Of a stretch of DNA of 64,000 nucleotides, positions 1 to 10,085 are shown piece after piece (the stretch's first letter is position 1; every line of letters begins with the position of its first letter). The stretch comes from Malaya genurostris. Lineage: Eukaryota; Arthropoda; Insecta; Diptera; Culicidae. The stretch lies in contig NC_080572.1 of NCBI RefSeq assembly GCF_030247185.1, positions 177,348,866-177,412,865 of the forward strand, read 5' to 3'. The position numbers and the translations under genes are program-made. The notes under the pieces were generated by a model. The model did no database searches, was not told where the DNA came from, and saw nothing but the letters and a program-made list of their open reading frames with translations.

Positions 1-1260
1 TAATAAAGATTGAATTTCTAGTATAAAAATAAATCCTAGCGTAGCGTAGGTCAAAGAGAATTAATTACGATCCCAAATGAATGTGCCGAACCTAATTTAT
101 TCCCATTCGGTTAGGATGGAAACGAATGATAATACGAAAACAAAAACGTGTCTTTAAGCCAGTTCAAATTCAAATACTTTTTTTTCATTTATCAAAGACT
201 TATCCGTAGCATGGCAGGACCGGTAAAGCTTACATTTACTGCCTTTCATGTTTGGATGATTTTTCTTTGTTTCTTTTCTTTTTCGACAAGACAACTTTTC
301 TACCGCTGGTCATGTTTTCCCGGAAGCAATCGGCCTACAATCCAGATAGAATAAGCAAGGTCACAATTTGTTAAGCTTCCTGAGGGATACGAAAAGTTAG
401 ATTGTGAAAGTTTTTTTTGGTAACAGCGAACGATTATTAATATACGCACCGAGAAAAGGCATTTGTGTAGCATTTTTTTTCGGAAACATCACCTGAGTTT
501 TATTTTCCGAAAAGGACAGCCGAGAATAAAGTTCAATTATTATGAATTAGCGAAGAGACTCCCTGTACAATTTCCTCGAAGCAAGTGTCGTGTATTTCAA
601 ACAACTTGTTTGATTTTGTATGGTCGGATGTTGCTTTCCGGAGCCCGACACTTCATTTTGCTATTTCTGTAATAAAATAGGACTATAGCAAAATGCGGTC
701 TTTTGAATTGGGACTTTTGAGAATGTGAATCTAAGCGGAACGCCAATTGCAAAATTTCAGTTAACTGAGAAGCATACTTTCTTTATATTTATTATATTGA
801 TTATATTTTATAGATTCTCATATTAGAAAAAAAAAACTACAAGGATCAGCCCCATGGGGTTGTTCGAGCCATTAATGTGGAACAATGCAAGCAAAATTTC
901 TAATGATCTGCAATCAAACAGTTCAATCAATCGTCACACTTTTGAATCCGCAATTGCACGAGAGTCTACTTAGATTGATCTCGATTAGGAACCAACATCG
1001 AACATCATTTGTCTTGATTTGTGTATTTGTTTTATAGCCGACGAAATTACACCAATATCCCAAATGTATGCAATTATATCTTTGTATATACTTGCGATAT
1101 CTATATTTAAGCTTCTCTTCGCCAAGCTTGTGTTCAAGTTTTGTATGCAAGCAGTTATTTTTATAGCATTAAGTTTCTCTACCATTCTGCGATTTCGGTT
1201 AAAGCGATAAACTTTTTCTTATTATCAATCGAGTTCATGTTATATAAATTAAAAAATAAT
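1..1260. other. AT-rich flank without a recognised gene
   Basis: AT-rich, apparently single-copy sequence. Open frames on both strands are shorter than 80 codons and overlap each other (for example around 923-1210), with no recognisable domain. I see no RNA gene or clear repeat here. Confidence 0.5.
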
Positions 1261-1328
1261 CTTAGGCACTCAAAATTTACCCTAGAGTAGTTGTCAATTT
1301 CTCAGTCGAAACTACTCGTAGGACTGAA

Positions 1329-1571
1329 ATGTTACTGTTAGCTATAATTTTGCTTCTATTTATAGATTCGCATGCTTTCAACAGTCAGAGCGATGCTTTC
1401 CCTTTGGTATATCGCTTACTCCTTCAAAACCGTCGTATATGGCAGAGCAAGGTCACAATACTGGAGATTTTTAGCAGACAAAATAGGACACTGCTCGCTA
1501 CTAATCAAAATTTCAATAATTTATCATTGAAAATACGTGGCTTGATACATAATCGAATCTTAGAAATATAA
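1329..1571 (+). CDS. Candidate small secreted protein, 80 aa, unknown family
   Basis: I do not recognise this protein. The frame opens with a strongly hydrophobic N-terminus (MLLLAIILLLFIDSHA) that looks like a signal peptide with cleavage after Ala16. A basic, helix-prone mature part of about 64 residues follows, with no cysteines and one likely N-glycosylation site (NRT). An insect-type initiator (TCAGTC, A at 1304) lies 25 bases before the ATG, and an AATAAA stands at 1689-1694. Together these could make a compact intronless gene. There is no good TATA box at -30 and no DPE at +28. The neighbours are AT-rich DNA and, downstream, a LINE on the other strand. An 80-codon frame with a hydrophobic start can arise by chance in AT-rich DNA, so this is only a candidate. 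Confidence 0.3.
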   Translation: MLLLAIILLLFIDSHAFNSQSDAFPLVYRLLLQNRRIWQSKVTILEIFSRQNRTLLATNQNFNNLSLKIRGLIHNRILEI

Positions 1572-1896
1572 GCAATCAAATGATGAAATAATATTAATAA
1601 TTGATACAAAATAGACTGAGCTGTAAGTGTTTAAAACCTGACCTCATTTCTACGTGTGTTTTTCTTTGAGTTTCACCCCTGTATAGAAAATAAAGATGTG
1701 TTCCACATCAAAACAACATTCAATGAATTTTGCTTCTATGTTAACAAGATTGATCATCCAAAATCGTTACAAAAATAAAAATTTATAGAATCAAAATGAA
1801 AAATCCAATTTTTTTTTGTTACCCGGCGAAAGACCGTAACTAGGGTATAAATAAACGATATAAAAAATACACTTTTTTGAGATATTTGAAATTTTA

Positions 1897-3360
1897 AGTG
1901 TTTATTTTGTTTATTTTGGGGAGCAGGGAGGAGATGAAATATAGCAATCTCTCTCTCCAGCAGGCATAAAACCTCCTCATCTTTTGTATCAACAGATTAC
2001 AATGATCCAACAGATACATTTACGTTTAAAACTAACAGTTAAAGCTAAACCACTAACTATATAACTAGTTGATGACACAATATTACAGAATTACAGAGCA
2101 GCTTCCGTGAAAGGCGGGATAGAAGAGAAAAGTGGATATAAAGATGGAAGAAGAAGGTTAGTTGAGGGAGCAATTAGTGAGCGTGGACGAACGACGGCGT
2201 TAGAACCGGCATGTAGATCTAATTAGTGAATAAAAAGATGGTGGAAGACGGAGAAAATGAGAGGGAGGACGAACAGGTTAGTTTCGGCGAATCTGATTAG
2301 TTTCCAATGAAGATGGTGAACATTTATTTACTGGATAGTTAAGGAATCGTTGAATAAGCGTTTTATCGCATTACGCGAGAGATGAAAATCAAAGACCTGC
2401 CAGCAACTGCTAAACAAACGACACATACTGAGAAACGGTTCATTATATCCGTAGTTAGTTCTAGCACGAGGGATTCGTAAAAATGGATGTGAACGAAGAT
2501 TGCGACGATGGATGTCAAAGTTGACCAATCGTAGGAGATCAGGGCAATCAATATGTGATTGTATTAAATCAGCGATTACACAGCGGATCTAGTTCGATCA
2601 GTCGGCAACGATCATTATAACTTGGAAGGTTTAATGGGTCTCTCCATGGTAGATTTCGGAGAGCAAACCTAATGAATTTGCGTTGAACAGCTTCAATACG
2701 ATCGACATCAGTTTGATAATGAGGTGACCAAACGACAGCCGCATATTCAAGCGATGATCGAACTAGTGCACAATAAGGAGTTTTCAAGCAGTGTATGTTA
2801 GCGAAATTTTTGGTAATTCGAAATATGAAGCCTAAGAGTTTCGATGCCATCGAAATCACGTAGTCAATGTGATTCTTAAATTAAGTTTATCATCAAGAAT
2901 AACTCCTAAATCCTTCACGAACGATTCACGCTTAAGAACATTTTGCGAAAGATTGTAGTCATATCTTAATACTGAGTGCTTGCGGGATCTTGTTGGAGTG
3001 ACACCATTCAACGAATGTATTCAATTGAGCTTGCAAAAAGTGTGCATCTTCTTGTTCTTTGATCAGATGGTAGAGTTTGAAGTCATCCGCAAATGATAGT
3101 TTGCAACATTTCAGTAAGAAATGCAGATCATTAAGGTAGAGTAAAAATATATACGGTCCTAAGTGACTTCCTTGAGGTACTCCAGAACACACAGCAAACG
3201 GTGATGTTGTACAGTTTCCTATTTTTACCGACATCTCACGACCAGTAAGATATGAATGCATCCAATTCAGTAAAGAACCACCAAAGCCAAGTCTGTCAAG
3301 TTTAGCAATTGTTATTTGATGGTTTATTTTATCAAATGCCGCTGAAAAATCAGTGTAGAT
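1897..3360 (-). pseudogene. Jockey/CR1-like LINE, 3' part (RT core to tail), broken
   Basis: This is the 3' half of a non-LTR retrotransposon polyprotein. On the minus strand, 3360-2960 encodes reverse transcriptase motifs: TDFSAAFDKINH, the CSGVPQGSHLGP turn and the catalytic SFADD box. 2859-2569 encodes the thumb region (LEYAAVVWSPHYQTD). 2528-2328 gives the C-terminal end (SHPFLRI, RTNYGYNEPF). The pieces lie in different frames, so it is dead. The 3' UTR runs to an AAATAAAC-type tail near 1897-1917. The same C-terminus and 3' UTR recur at 58793-59670. The upstream half lies at 9426-10085, separated by the inserted I-superfamily LINE. Jockey-like is my best assignment; a related CR1-type clade is possible. 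Confidence 0.85.
3348..3360. repeat. Target-site duplication, 3' side of LINE copy 1
   Basis: AATCAGTGTAGAT directly abuts the oligo(T) at 3361. It matches 9413-9425 (AATCAGTTTAGAT) at 12 of 13 positions, which defines both ends of the inserted LINE. Confidence 0.8.
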
Positions 3361-3750
3361 TTTTTTTTCCATAAATACGTTTATTTCTTAAGGCAGTTTA
3401 CATAAGTTTTTCTTCGCCGTAGCATCACTTTTACATAATATTCTTATCCTAATTTAATTCTAACATAGTCACAACGTTTTGAATTTATTAAAACATATTC
3501 TCTTATAGCTTAAATATCATCTTAGGTAACTCGTCATTAATTATGAAATCTACTCGGAAATATTATTTGAACCAAACGATTAACTTCTATAAATTATAAA
3601 ATAAGCTGTTATTTCCAGACATTTTGTTGATAATTTCATAAACTGTTTCGAGTTTGTTTGTATCATTACATAATTTTTATTCTAATTTAGCTATTGGTTG
3701 AACTCATGGACGCAGCTGGGATCAGAACTAAGTCTTAAAAGGGGCCTTTA

Positions 3751-6700
3751 TTAAATTGAAACTCCAATTTTCTTTATGAAATGATAAATAAGTTTCATGT
3801 ATGAAAGGTCACGACAAGCAAGAATGTCTCGAACTGGGATATTGGATAGTTTACCTTGGGTACGCAAAGAATTTATTAGTTGAGATCTGACATCACGATA
3901 CTCCACGCATGTCCAAACGACATGATCAATATCCCGATAACCTTCTCCGCAAGCACAATGATTAGTCTCGGAGAGCCCAATCCGAAGGAGATGTGCATCT
4001 AACGTGTAGTGATTGGACATGAGTCTGGACATCACACGAATGAAATCCCTACTCACATCCAGTCCCCTGAACCATGCCTTTGTCGATATTTTCGGAATAA
4101 TTGAGTGCATCCACCGACCCAGATCATCTCTATCCCAAGATGCTTGCCAGCTGGCAAGTGTTCTTTGGCGAGACGAACTATAGAATTCGTTGAAAGCAAT
4201 CGGTCGCTCATAAATTTCACCCTCAATAGCACCACGTTTGGCTAAATTATCGGCTCTTTCATTGCCTGGAATGGAGCAATGAGCCGGGACCCAGACTATA
4301 GTGATTAGATAATTATTATTCAATATGTCGTTCAGACACTGTTTTATTTTACCCAAGAAAAACGGTTCATTTTTGCCAGCAGCGATTGAGCGAATGGCTT
4401 CAATTGCACTCAGACTATCTATGAAGAGGAAATAATGGTTTGGAGATAATGTGACGATTACACTCAAACTATAATGAACTGCTGCTAGCTCTGCTATATA
4501 AACAGATGCAGGTTCTTGAAGCCTAAATGAGGCCGAAACATTATTGTTGAACATACCAAACCCTGTCGCTTCTTCAATTCGCGATCCGTCCGTGTAAAAC
4601 ATTTTCTCAGAGTCAATATGCCTGAACTTACTTGAAAATATTTTTGGGATTTCCGTCGAGCGTAGATGATCCGGGATTCCACGCACTTCACGCTGCATGG
4701 ATGTATCGAAAAATAAAGTTGAGTCAGGGGCACTTAGGATGCTGACACGGATAGTAATATATCTTGAAGAGTTGATTTCCTGTGACATATGGTTAAAATA
4801 TACTGTCATAAATTTTGTTTGAGATCGAAGCTCGACTAGTCGTTCGAAATTATTAATTACCATGGGATTCAGCACCTCACATCTTATTAGCAGGCGTGAT
4901 GAAAGCTCCCAAAATCGATCTTTTAATGGAAGAACTCCCGCCAGAACTTCAAGACTCATTGTATGTGTCAAATGCATGCAGCCTAAGGCAATTCGCAAAC
5001 AACGGTACTGAATGCGCTCAAGTTTGATAAAATGAGATTTTGCAGCGGAACGAAAACAAACGCATCCATATTCCATCACTGAAAGTATCGTTGTTTGATA
5101 CAATTTTATTAGATCTTGCGGGTGAGCACCCCACCAAGATCCTGTTATTGTTCGAAGAAAATTTACTCTTTGTTGGCATTTCGTTATCAGATACTTAATG
5201 TGTCCTCCCCACGTGCATTTGGAATCGAACCACACCCCGAGGTATTTAAAAGTTAAAACCTGTTGGATCATTCTTCCCATCATATGGATCTGAAGCTGCA
5301 CGTGATCATGCTTTCTTGAAAAGACGACTAACTCTGTTTTCTCCGCAGAGAATTCGATACCAAGATGAACAGCCCAATCGGACAAGTTATCTAAGGTATC
5401 TTGCAATGGTTTATGCAGATCAATAGCTTTGGGTCCAGTAACTGAAACCACGCCATCATCTGCCAATTGTCTTAGTGTACATGGGGTTACTAGACAGCTG
5501 TCAATGTCATTTACGTAAAAATTATAGAGGAGCGGACTGAGGCATGAGCCTTGCGGGAGACCCATGTAACTATTTCTGAGTGTTGCCAAATCGCCATGTG
5601 AAAAATGCATGTGTTTCTCTGACAAAAAGTTGTGCAAATAATTATTTATAACCGCTGGGAGTCCATTTTGGTGAAGCTTGTCTGAAAGAACATCAATGGA
5701 AACTGAATCAAATGCTCCTTTAATGTCTAAAAATACAGATGCCATTTGTTGCTTTTGAGCGAAGGCAATTTGGATGTCAGACGAATGTAATGCAAGGCAA
5801 TCATTCGTCCCTTTATTTCTACGGAAGCCAAACTGAGTATCTGACAACAAACCGTTCGTCTCGACCCAAGTGTCGAGACGTCGTAGAATAATTTTTTCGA
5901 ACAATTTTCTGATGCAGGACAACATCGCAATGGGTCTATATGAGTTGTGATTGGAAGCTGGTTTCCCCGGCTTTTGAATGGCGATAACTTTCACTTGTCT
6001 CCAGTCTGGCGGAACAATATTTTGCTCAAGAAACTTGTTGAACAATTCCAACAAACGTCTTTTTGCGAGGTCGGGCAGATTCTTCACCAAGTTGAATTTA
6101 ATTCTGTCCAACCCAGGGGCGTTATTGTTACAAGACAAGAGTGCTATAGAAAATTCCATCATTGAAAATGGGTTATTAATAAAACCATTATTTGGAGGAG
6201 ATTCCCGTATAATGCTTTGCGTAGGAACAGAATCTGGGCAAACTTTCCTAGCAAAGTCAAATATCCATCGGTTCGAGTATTCATCACTCTCATTGCCCAC
6301 GTTACGATTCCTCATTCGTCTGGCCGTATTCCAAAGAGTGCTCATTGAGGTTTCTCTTGACAAACCTTCGACAAAATGTCTCCAATAGCTACATTTTTTG
6401 GCTCGAAGTATGTTCTTGTACTTGGTTTCTAAAACCATAAGTTTTTCAAAATTCTGAGGAGTTCCTCCTCCCCGTTTTAGAAACGTCTTGCAAGCATTTT
6501 GTTTTGCGAGTTTAGCCTCTGAGCACTCTTTGTCCCACCAGGGGTTGGGAGGCCTTCTGTTAGTCGTTGGCCCAAGAAAGCGTTTAGTTTGGGATTGTTC
6601 TGCTGCCTCCAGAATCGAACAAATGAGGAAGTCATATTCTTCAAGTGGAGGGAGCTCTTCCATTGAATTCAAAATACTAGAGATTCTACTTTGGTATTTA

Positions 6701-7443
6701 ATCCAGTCGATATTTTTTGTCAAATCATATGGAATACTAGCTGAATTAGCAATACATTTGTTACAGCTAATTGAGATGATGATTGGTAAATGATCGCTAC
6801 CGTGTAAATCAGGCAATATTTTCCAGGTGCAATCTATTCGAATTGATGTTGAGCAAAGAGATAGATCTAATGCACTTGGGCGTGCAGGAGGTCTTGGGAT
6901 CCGTGTCATGCTACCCATATTTAATACCGTCATGCTAAAATTGTCACAAATGTTTTGTATTAAAGATGATCTGCTATCATTGTAAACGGAACCCCACATC
7001 ATTCCGTGCGAATTTAAATCAACCAGAATCAATCGTGGAGCAGGAAGGGCTTCAACCATTTCATTAAGCTGTCGCTGTCCAACTTGTGCTTTTGGAGGAA
7101 TATAAACCGAAGCTATGCAAATATCTTTGCCTTTAATGTTTATTTGGCAAGCAACAACTTCTATACTAGAAGTTGAAGGGATGTTTAATCTATAAAAGGA
7201 ATAGCATTTCTTAATTCCCAAAAGCACTCCACCATACGGAGAGTCTCTATCGAGACGTATAATGTTAAAATCATTAAAATTTAAAGCTATGTTTGAAGTA
7301 AGCCATGTTTCGCATAAAGCAAATACATCACATTTTTGGCTATGCAATAAAATTTTAAATGAATCAAGTTTTGGCATGATACTTCGACAATTCCACTGCA
7401 GGACAGTGATTGTATCATTTGCGGCGGGTGATAAATTATCCAT
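3751..7443 (-). CDS. LINE ORF2: endonuclease, reverse transcriptase and RNase H (copy 1)
   Basis: The single open frame has about 1,230 codons from the ATG at 7443. An in-frame start 8 codons upstream is also open, but copy 2 supports the later ATG. An APE-type endonuclease starts at VLQWNCRS and ends at SDHLP. The RT includes FLDIKGAFDSV, GLPQGSCLSP and the catalytic box LADDG (Leu where Phe or Tyr is usual). The RNase H shows FYTDGSR, AELAAVHY, DSLSAIEA and VPAHCSIPGNERAD. A Cys/His cluster follows near the end (CACG...HVVWTC). The ATG overlaps the ORF1 stop in ATGGATAA. One oddity: the endonuclease GDFN motif reads VDLN here but GDFN in copy 2. Asp and Asn are kept, but the change may weaken nicking. 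There are no internal stops. It is the mobilisation enzyme of a selfish element, not a host gene. Confidence 0.92.
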   Translation of the reverse strand: MDNLSPAANDTITVLQWNCRSIMPKLDSFKILLHSQKCDVFALCETWLTSNIALNFNDFNIIRLDRDSPYGGVLLGIKKCYSFYRLNIPSTSSIEVVACQINIKGKDICIASVYIPPKAQVGQRQLNEMVEALPAPRLILVDLNSHGMMWGSVYNDSRSSLIQNICDNFSMTVLNMGSMTRIPRPPARPSALDLSLCSTSIRIDCTWKILPDLHGSDHLPIIISISCNKCIANSASIPYDLTKNIDWIKYQSRISSILNSMEELPPLEEYDFLICSILEAAEQSQTKRFLGPTTNRRPPNPWWDKECSEAKLAKQNACKTFLKRGGGTPQNFEKLMVLETKYKNILRAKKCSYWRHFVEGLSRETSMSTLWNTARRMRNRNVGNESDEYSNRWIFDFARKVCPDSVPTQSIIRESPPNNGFINNPFSMMEFSIALLSCNNNAPGLDRIKFNLVKNLPDLAKRRLLELFNKFLEQNIVPPDWRQVKVIAIQKPGKPASNHNSYRPIAMLSCIRKLFEKIILRRLDTWVETNGLLSDTQFGFRRNKGTNDCLALHSSDIQIAFAQKQQMASVFLDIKGAFDSVSIDVLSDKLHQNGLPAVINNYLHNFLSEKHMHFSHGDLATLRNSYMGLPQGSCLSPLLYNFYVNDIDSCLVTPCTLRQLADDGVVSVTGPKAIDLHKPLQDTLDNLSDWAVHLGIEFSAEKTELVVFSRKHDHVQLQIHMMGRMIQQVLTFKYLGVWFDSKCTWGGHIKYLITKCQQRVNFLRTITGSWWGAHPQDLIKLYQTTILSVMEYGCVCFRSAAKSHFIKLERIQYRCLRIALGCMHLTHTMSLEVLAGVLPLKDRFWELSSRLLIRCEVLNPMVINNFERLVELRSQTKFMTVYFNHMSQEINSSRYITIRVSILSAPDSTLFFDTSMQREVRGIPDHLRSTEIPKIFSSKFRHIDSEKMFYTDGSRIEEATGFGMFNNNVSASFRLQEPASVYIAELAAVHYSLSVIVTLSPNHYFLFIDSLSAIEAIRSIAAGKNEPFFLGKIKQCLNDILNNNYLITIVWVPAHCSIPGNERADNLAKRGAIEGEIYERPIAFNEFYSSSRQRTLASWQASWDRDDLGRWMHSIIPKISTKAWFRGLDVSRDFIRVMSRLMSNHYTLDAHLLRIGLSETNHCACGEGYRDIDHVVWTCVEYRDVRSQLINSLRTQGKLSNIPVRDILACRDLSYMKLIYHFIKKIGVSI

Positions 7444-8724
7444 CAAAAGATACAAAACCTGAGACAATTGGCCATTGAGCTGATAACTGCTTCAAAAAAT
7501 TTCTAGCTATTGGAAGGAATGCCATTATGAGGGTCTTTAAGGGTTCAGATATATTGAATGCTGAGAAAATCGATTCAACAATTTCTGAAAACTTCAGTAA
7601 TCCTGTTGGTGGCTGTGAAATGGAGCCCACAGGATTATTACCTTTTTCTGTGCTAATCCTGGATTGGTTTGTGAATTTGACAAACCAGGAGGCACAGTCT
7701 TTGGTTTTGACTTTTTTTGTTTAACACGGGGATCTTTTTTTGAAGATGAAACTTTAGGTGTCTTTTTTGGTAATTTGGAAGAAGACTTCTTTCTCTTAAC
7801 TGACCCTTGGGTAGTGATAAACGAATTACCTTCACTATTTTCGTCAGAGTCAGAGTCCTCTGTTTCCTCTAGATTTGAAAACCCGTTTTCGGTTTCCAAA
7901 GGGGGGACATCAATGACCGTTTTAAGCATTTCTGCATATGTGCGCTTAGACCGTACTTTTGAAGAAAGCTTAATTTTGTCTTTGTGCACTTTAAATGCAG
8001 TGCATACTGAAATATACTCATGAGGACTTTCCCCACAATAAATACATTTTTCAATTTCCTTGTTGCAATCATTATCTTTATGAGGTCCTTCACACTTAAT
8101 ACATTTTGGTTTATTGCTACAGTAAGTAGCTGTGTGTCCGAATTTTTTGCAGTTCGTACAATTCATTACATTTGGAACAAAAAGCCGAACAGGGAGGCGA
8201 ATTTTATCGACATAGACATGGGACGGCAACGCAGATCCGGCAAATGTCACTCGAAACGAGTCTGATGGGCGATAAACTTTTTTTCCCTCTTCATAAACTA
8301 CTGAGTACAGTTGTTTGCACTCCAGTATTTTCACACCCTCAAGCATAGAGTTCTTGAAACGACCAACACCATGCTTGAGTAAATCATCTACCGAAAGACT
8401 CGCTTCGGTAACAACACCGTCAATTTCGACATCTTTGGAGGGTATGTAAACTTTATACTCTTTAATGAAATGTTCCGAAGAGACAATATCATTCGCGTGT
8501 TTCAAATTATTTACCACAACACGAATTTTATCGTTATTTACTTTTATGATCTCTTTGATTGAAGAGTATCGTGATGTCAAACCTTTAGAAATTTGGTAAA
8601 TGTTTAATGGCTTTGATATACGTCTAAAAAAGACTATCCAAGGCCCAGGAGAGCTCTCCTGATATTTTTTCGTTCGTGGGGGTATAGGATTCATGCTAGG
8701 ATTTACGTCCATGGATTCATCCAT
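7436..8724 (-). pseudogene. LINE ORF1 gag-like CCHC protein, frameshifted (copy 1)
   Basis: This is the nucleic-acid-binding ORF1 product of copy 1. The preferred start is the Met of MDESMD at 8724, which matches the MDDLME start in copy 2; an ATG seven codons upstream is in frame. The N-terminal part includes PGPWIVFFRR. Three zinc knuckles follow: CTNCKKFGHTATYC, CIKCEGPHKDNDC and a third, looser one. A Lys/Ser-rich linker comes next. Near 7620 a small indel shifts the frame, so the conserved C-terminus ending GFVSFDG continues in another frame and stops at 7436. In copy 2 the same protein is intact at 437 codons. Confidence 0.88.
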
Positions 8725-9412
8725 CACATTAAAATTTTTAATCAAACTTTAAAATAAAAAATGAAACCAACACTACACAGTACTCAATCAAAAGGAAAAG
8801 AAAAAACTTCTACCTTGAAATTGTTGTCTATCTCCGTTGCACTGCCGTGTAGATCCTCGTTGCTCTAGATGTTCTTGTTGGATGCTGATTGTTGGATGTG
8901 ATGCTACTGCTACCTGACATCCAGCACCACTCGATTTCCGATTTACTTTTGTCTTCGCCAGCTGCAACCAGCACAGGTCACCGGTGTATACCTGCGTGTT
9001 GTATGGCAGTGGAAAGACCGAGTTGTCTTGTCTCCTTCTTCCTTGTGCTCCGCACCGATATGCTTCTGCACCGAAGTGCCTTCGCACCGGTGTGCTTTTG
9101 CACTCTCCTGCTTCTGTGTGCCTTTGCACTCTTCTTCTTCAATGTGCCTTTGCACTCTCCTGCTCAGCACTTGTGGCTGTATATTGTGGCCTGGGTAGAG
9201 CTTGGGAAACGCCCTTTGTTGTTTCCTTCACCAGCTTGGCCCAGCACTAGGGCTCTCTTATGCAGCACGATTTTACGTTTTAACGGCTGCTGCCAACAGG
9301 TCTCTACCTGTAGTTCAACCGTTGTCGTATTTAACGCGTGTAAACCAACCAGCGTTATTAAACTGTACGCTTCTATACACAACCTTCTCGGTTGAACGGC
9401 TATTACTGAATG

Positions 9413-9425
9413 AATCAGTTTAGAT
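9413..9425. repeat. Target-site duplication, 5' side of LINE copy 1
   Basis: AATCAGTTTAGAT abuts the 5' end of the LINE at 9412. It matches 3348-3360 with one mismatch. Confidence 0.8.
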
Positions 9426-10085
9426 AGCGTCTACCTGAAGACGAGATTGCATGGATTGTTGCCTTTCTTAAAAACCGGGAAAATGTAAGATTTTTCCAGT
9501 GGTCAGGAAATGTTCCCAACTGGAGTGACATGTTGAACAGCATTGTCAGTGGTAAGACGAGGCTATCCAAGCCCTTTTTAGTACTATTGAAGGAATACCG
9601 TCAGGTCCTGCGTTTGTAGAGCTTTTTAATTTAAAGCATGCTTTACTTATCATAATCGGTGTAATAGTAGGGTGTGGTCCAACAGGGGAACGAAGAGGAA
9701 CGTTGTTTATAGCTTTAGATACTTCGGAGCTGCTGAGGATTTCATAGGAGAAAACGCTACTGAAGTGCCTTTGAAATAGATTGCAGGTATCAGACAAGGT
9801 AGATGATTTAACCTCTCCGAGCGACACATGAGTAGGCAGTCCTGTTTCTTTACGTTGTTCATTAACATGACACCAAAATCTCTTCGGGTTTTCCTTTAAA
9901 TTACTTTGAACTCGAAGAAGGTGGGTGTTGTACAATGATCTATTCAGACGTTTATATCGATTATTAAGAGACACATAATGAGACCTCAGATGTAGAGTTG
10001 GCCGCTTCGTGAGTTTTTTCAAGACAGATCTCTTAGCTCTCTTTAAATGCTTAAGTGTTGGATTAGACCAAGGAGAGTAAGTGTT
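9426..10085 (-). pseudogene. Jockey-like LINE, upstream half (linker and start of RT)
   Basis: The minus-strand translation begins near 10080 with a YSPWSNPTLKHLKRAKR-like stretch, then LTKRPTLHLRSHYVSLN, NPKRFWCHVNEQRK and SSTNAGPDGIPSIVLKRA. This is the usual linker between endonuclease and RT, followed by the first RT block. The frame then shifts near 9550 and continues through FPDHW to a degenerate KKGN segment before the LINE copy 1 insertion. The rest of the RT is at 1897-3360. Joining the two halves across the target site would still lack the RT blocks between the TLSKL-like and TDFSAAFDK motifs, so the host element was already deleted or rearranged there. The endonuclease part is not present upstream. 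Confidence 0.82.

Larger units (their letters stand above)
3361..9412 (-). mobile_element. I-superfamily non-LTR retrotransposon, copy 1 (6.05 kb)
   Basis: Full-length LINE in minus orientation. Order along the element: 5' UTR (9412-8725), ORF1 gag-like (8724-7436, frameshifted), ORF2 with endonuclease, RT and RNase H (7443-3751), 3' UTR, a polyadenylation-like AAATAAA, and a short A-tail at 3369-3361. It is closely related over its whole length to copy 2 at 32486-38507. Both copies start with CATTCAGTAA and end with the same segment before the A-tail. It is inserted into the RT region of a Jockey-like element and flanked by a 13-bp target duplication. ORF1 has CCHC knuckles and ORF2 has an RNase H domain, which points to the I/Loner/Outcast group. 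The exact clade cannot be fixed by eye. Confidence 0.95.

Noticed and set aside
2959..3372. MEKK start of the RT fragment
   Set aside because: The Met and Lys codons come from the end and A-tail of the inserted LINE, not from the Jockey-like protein.
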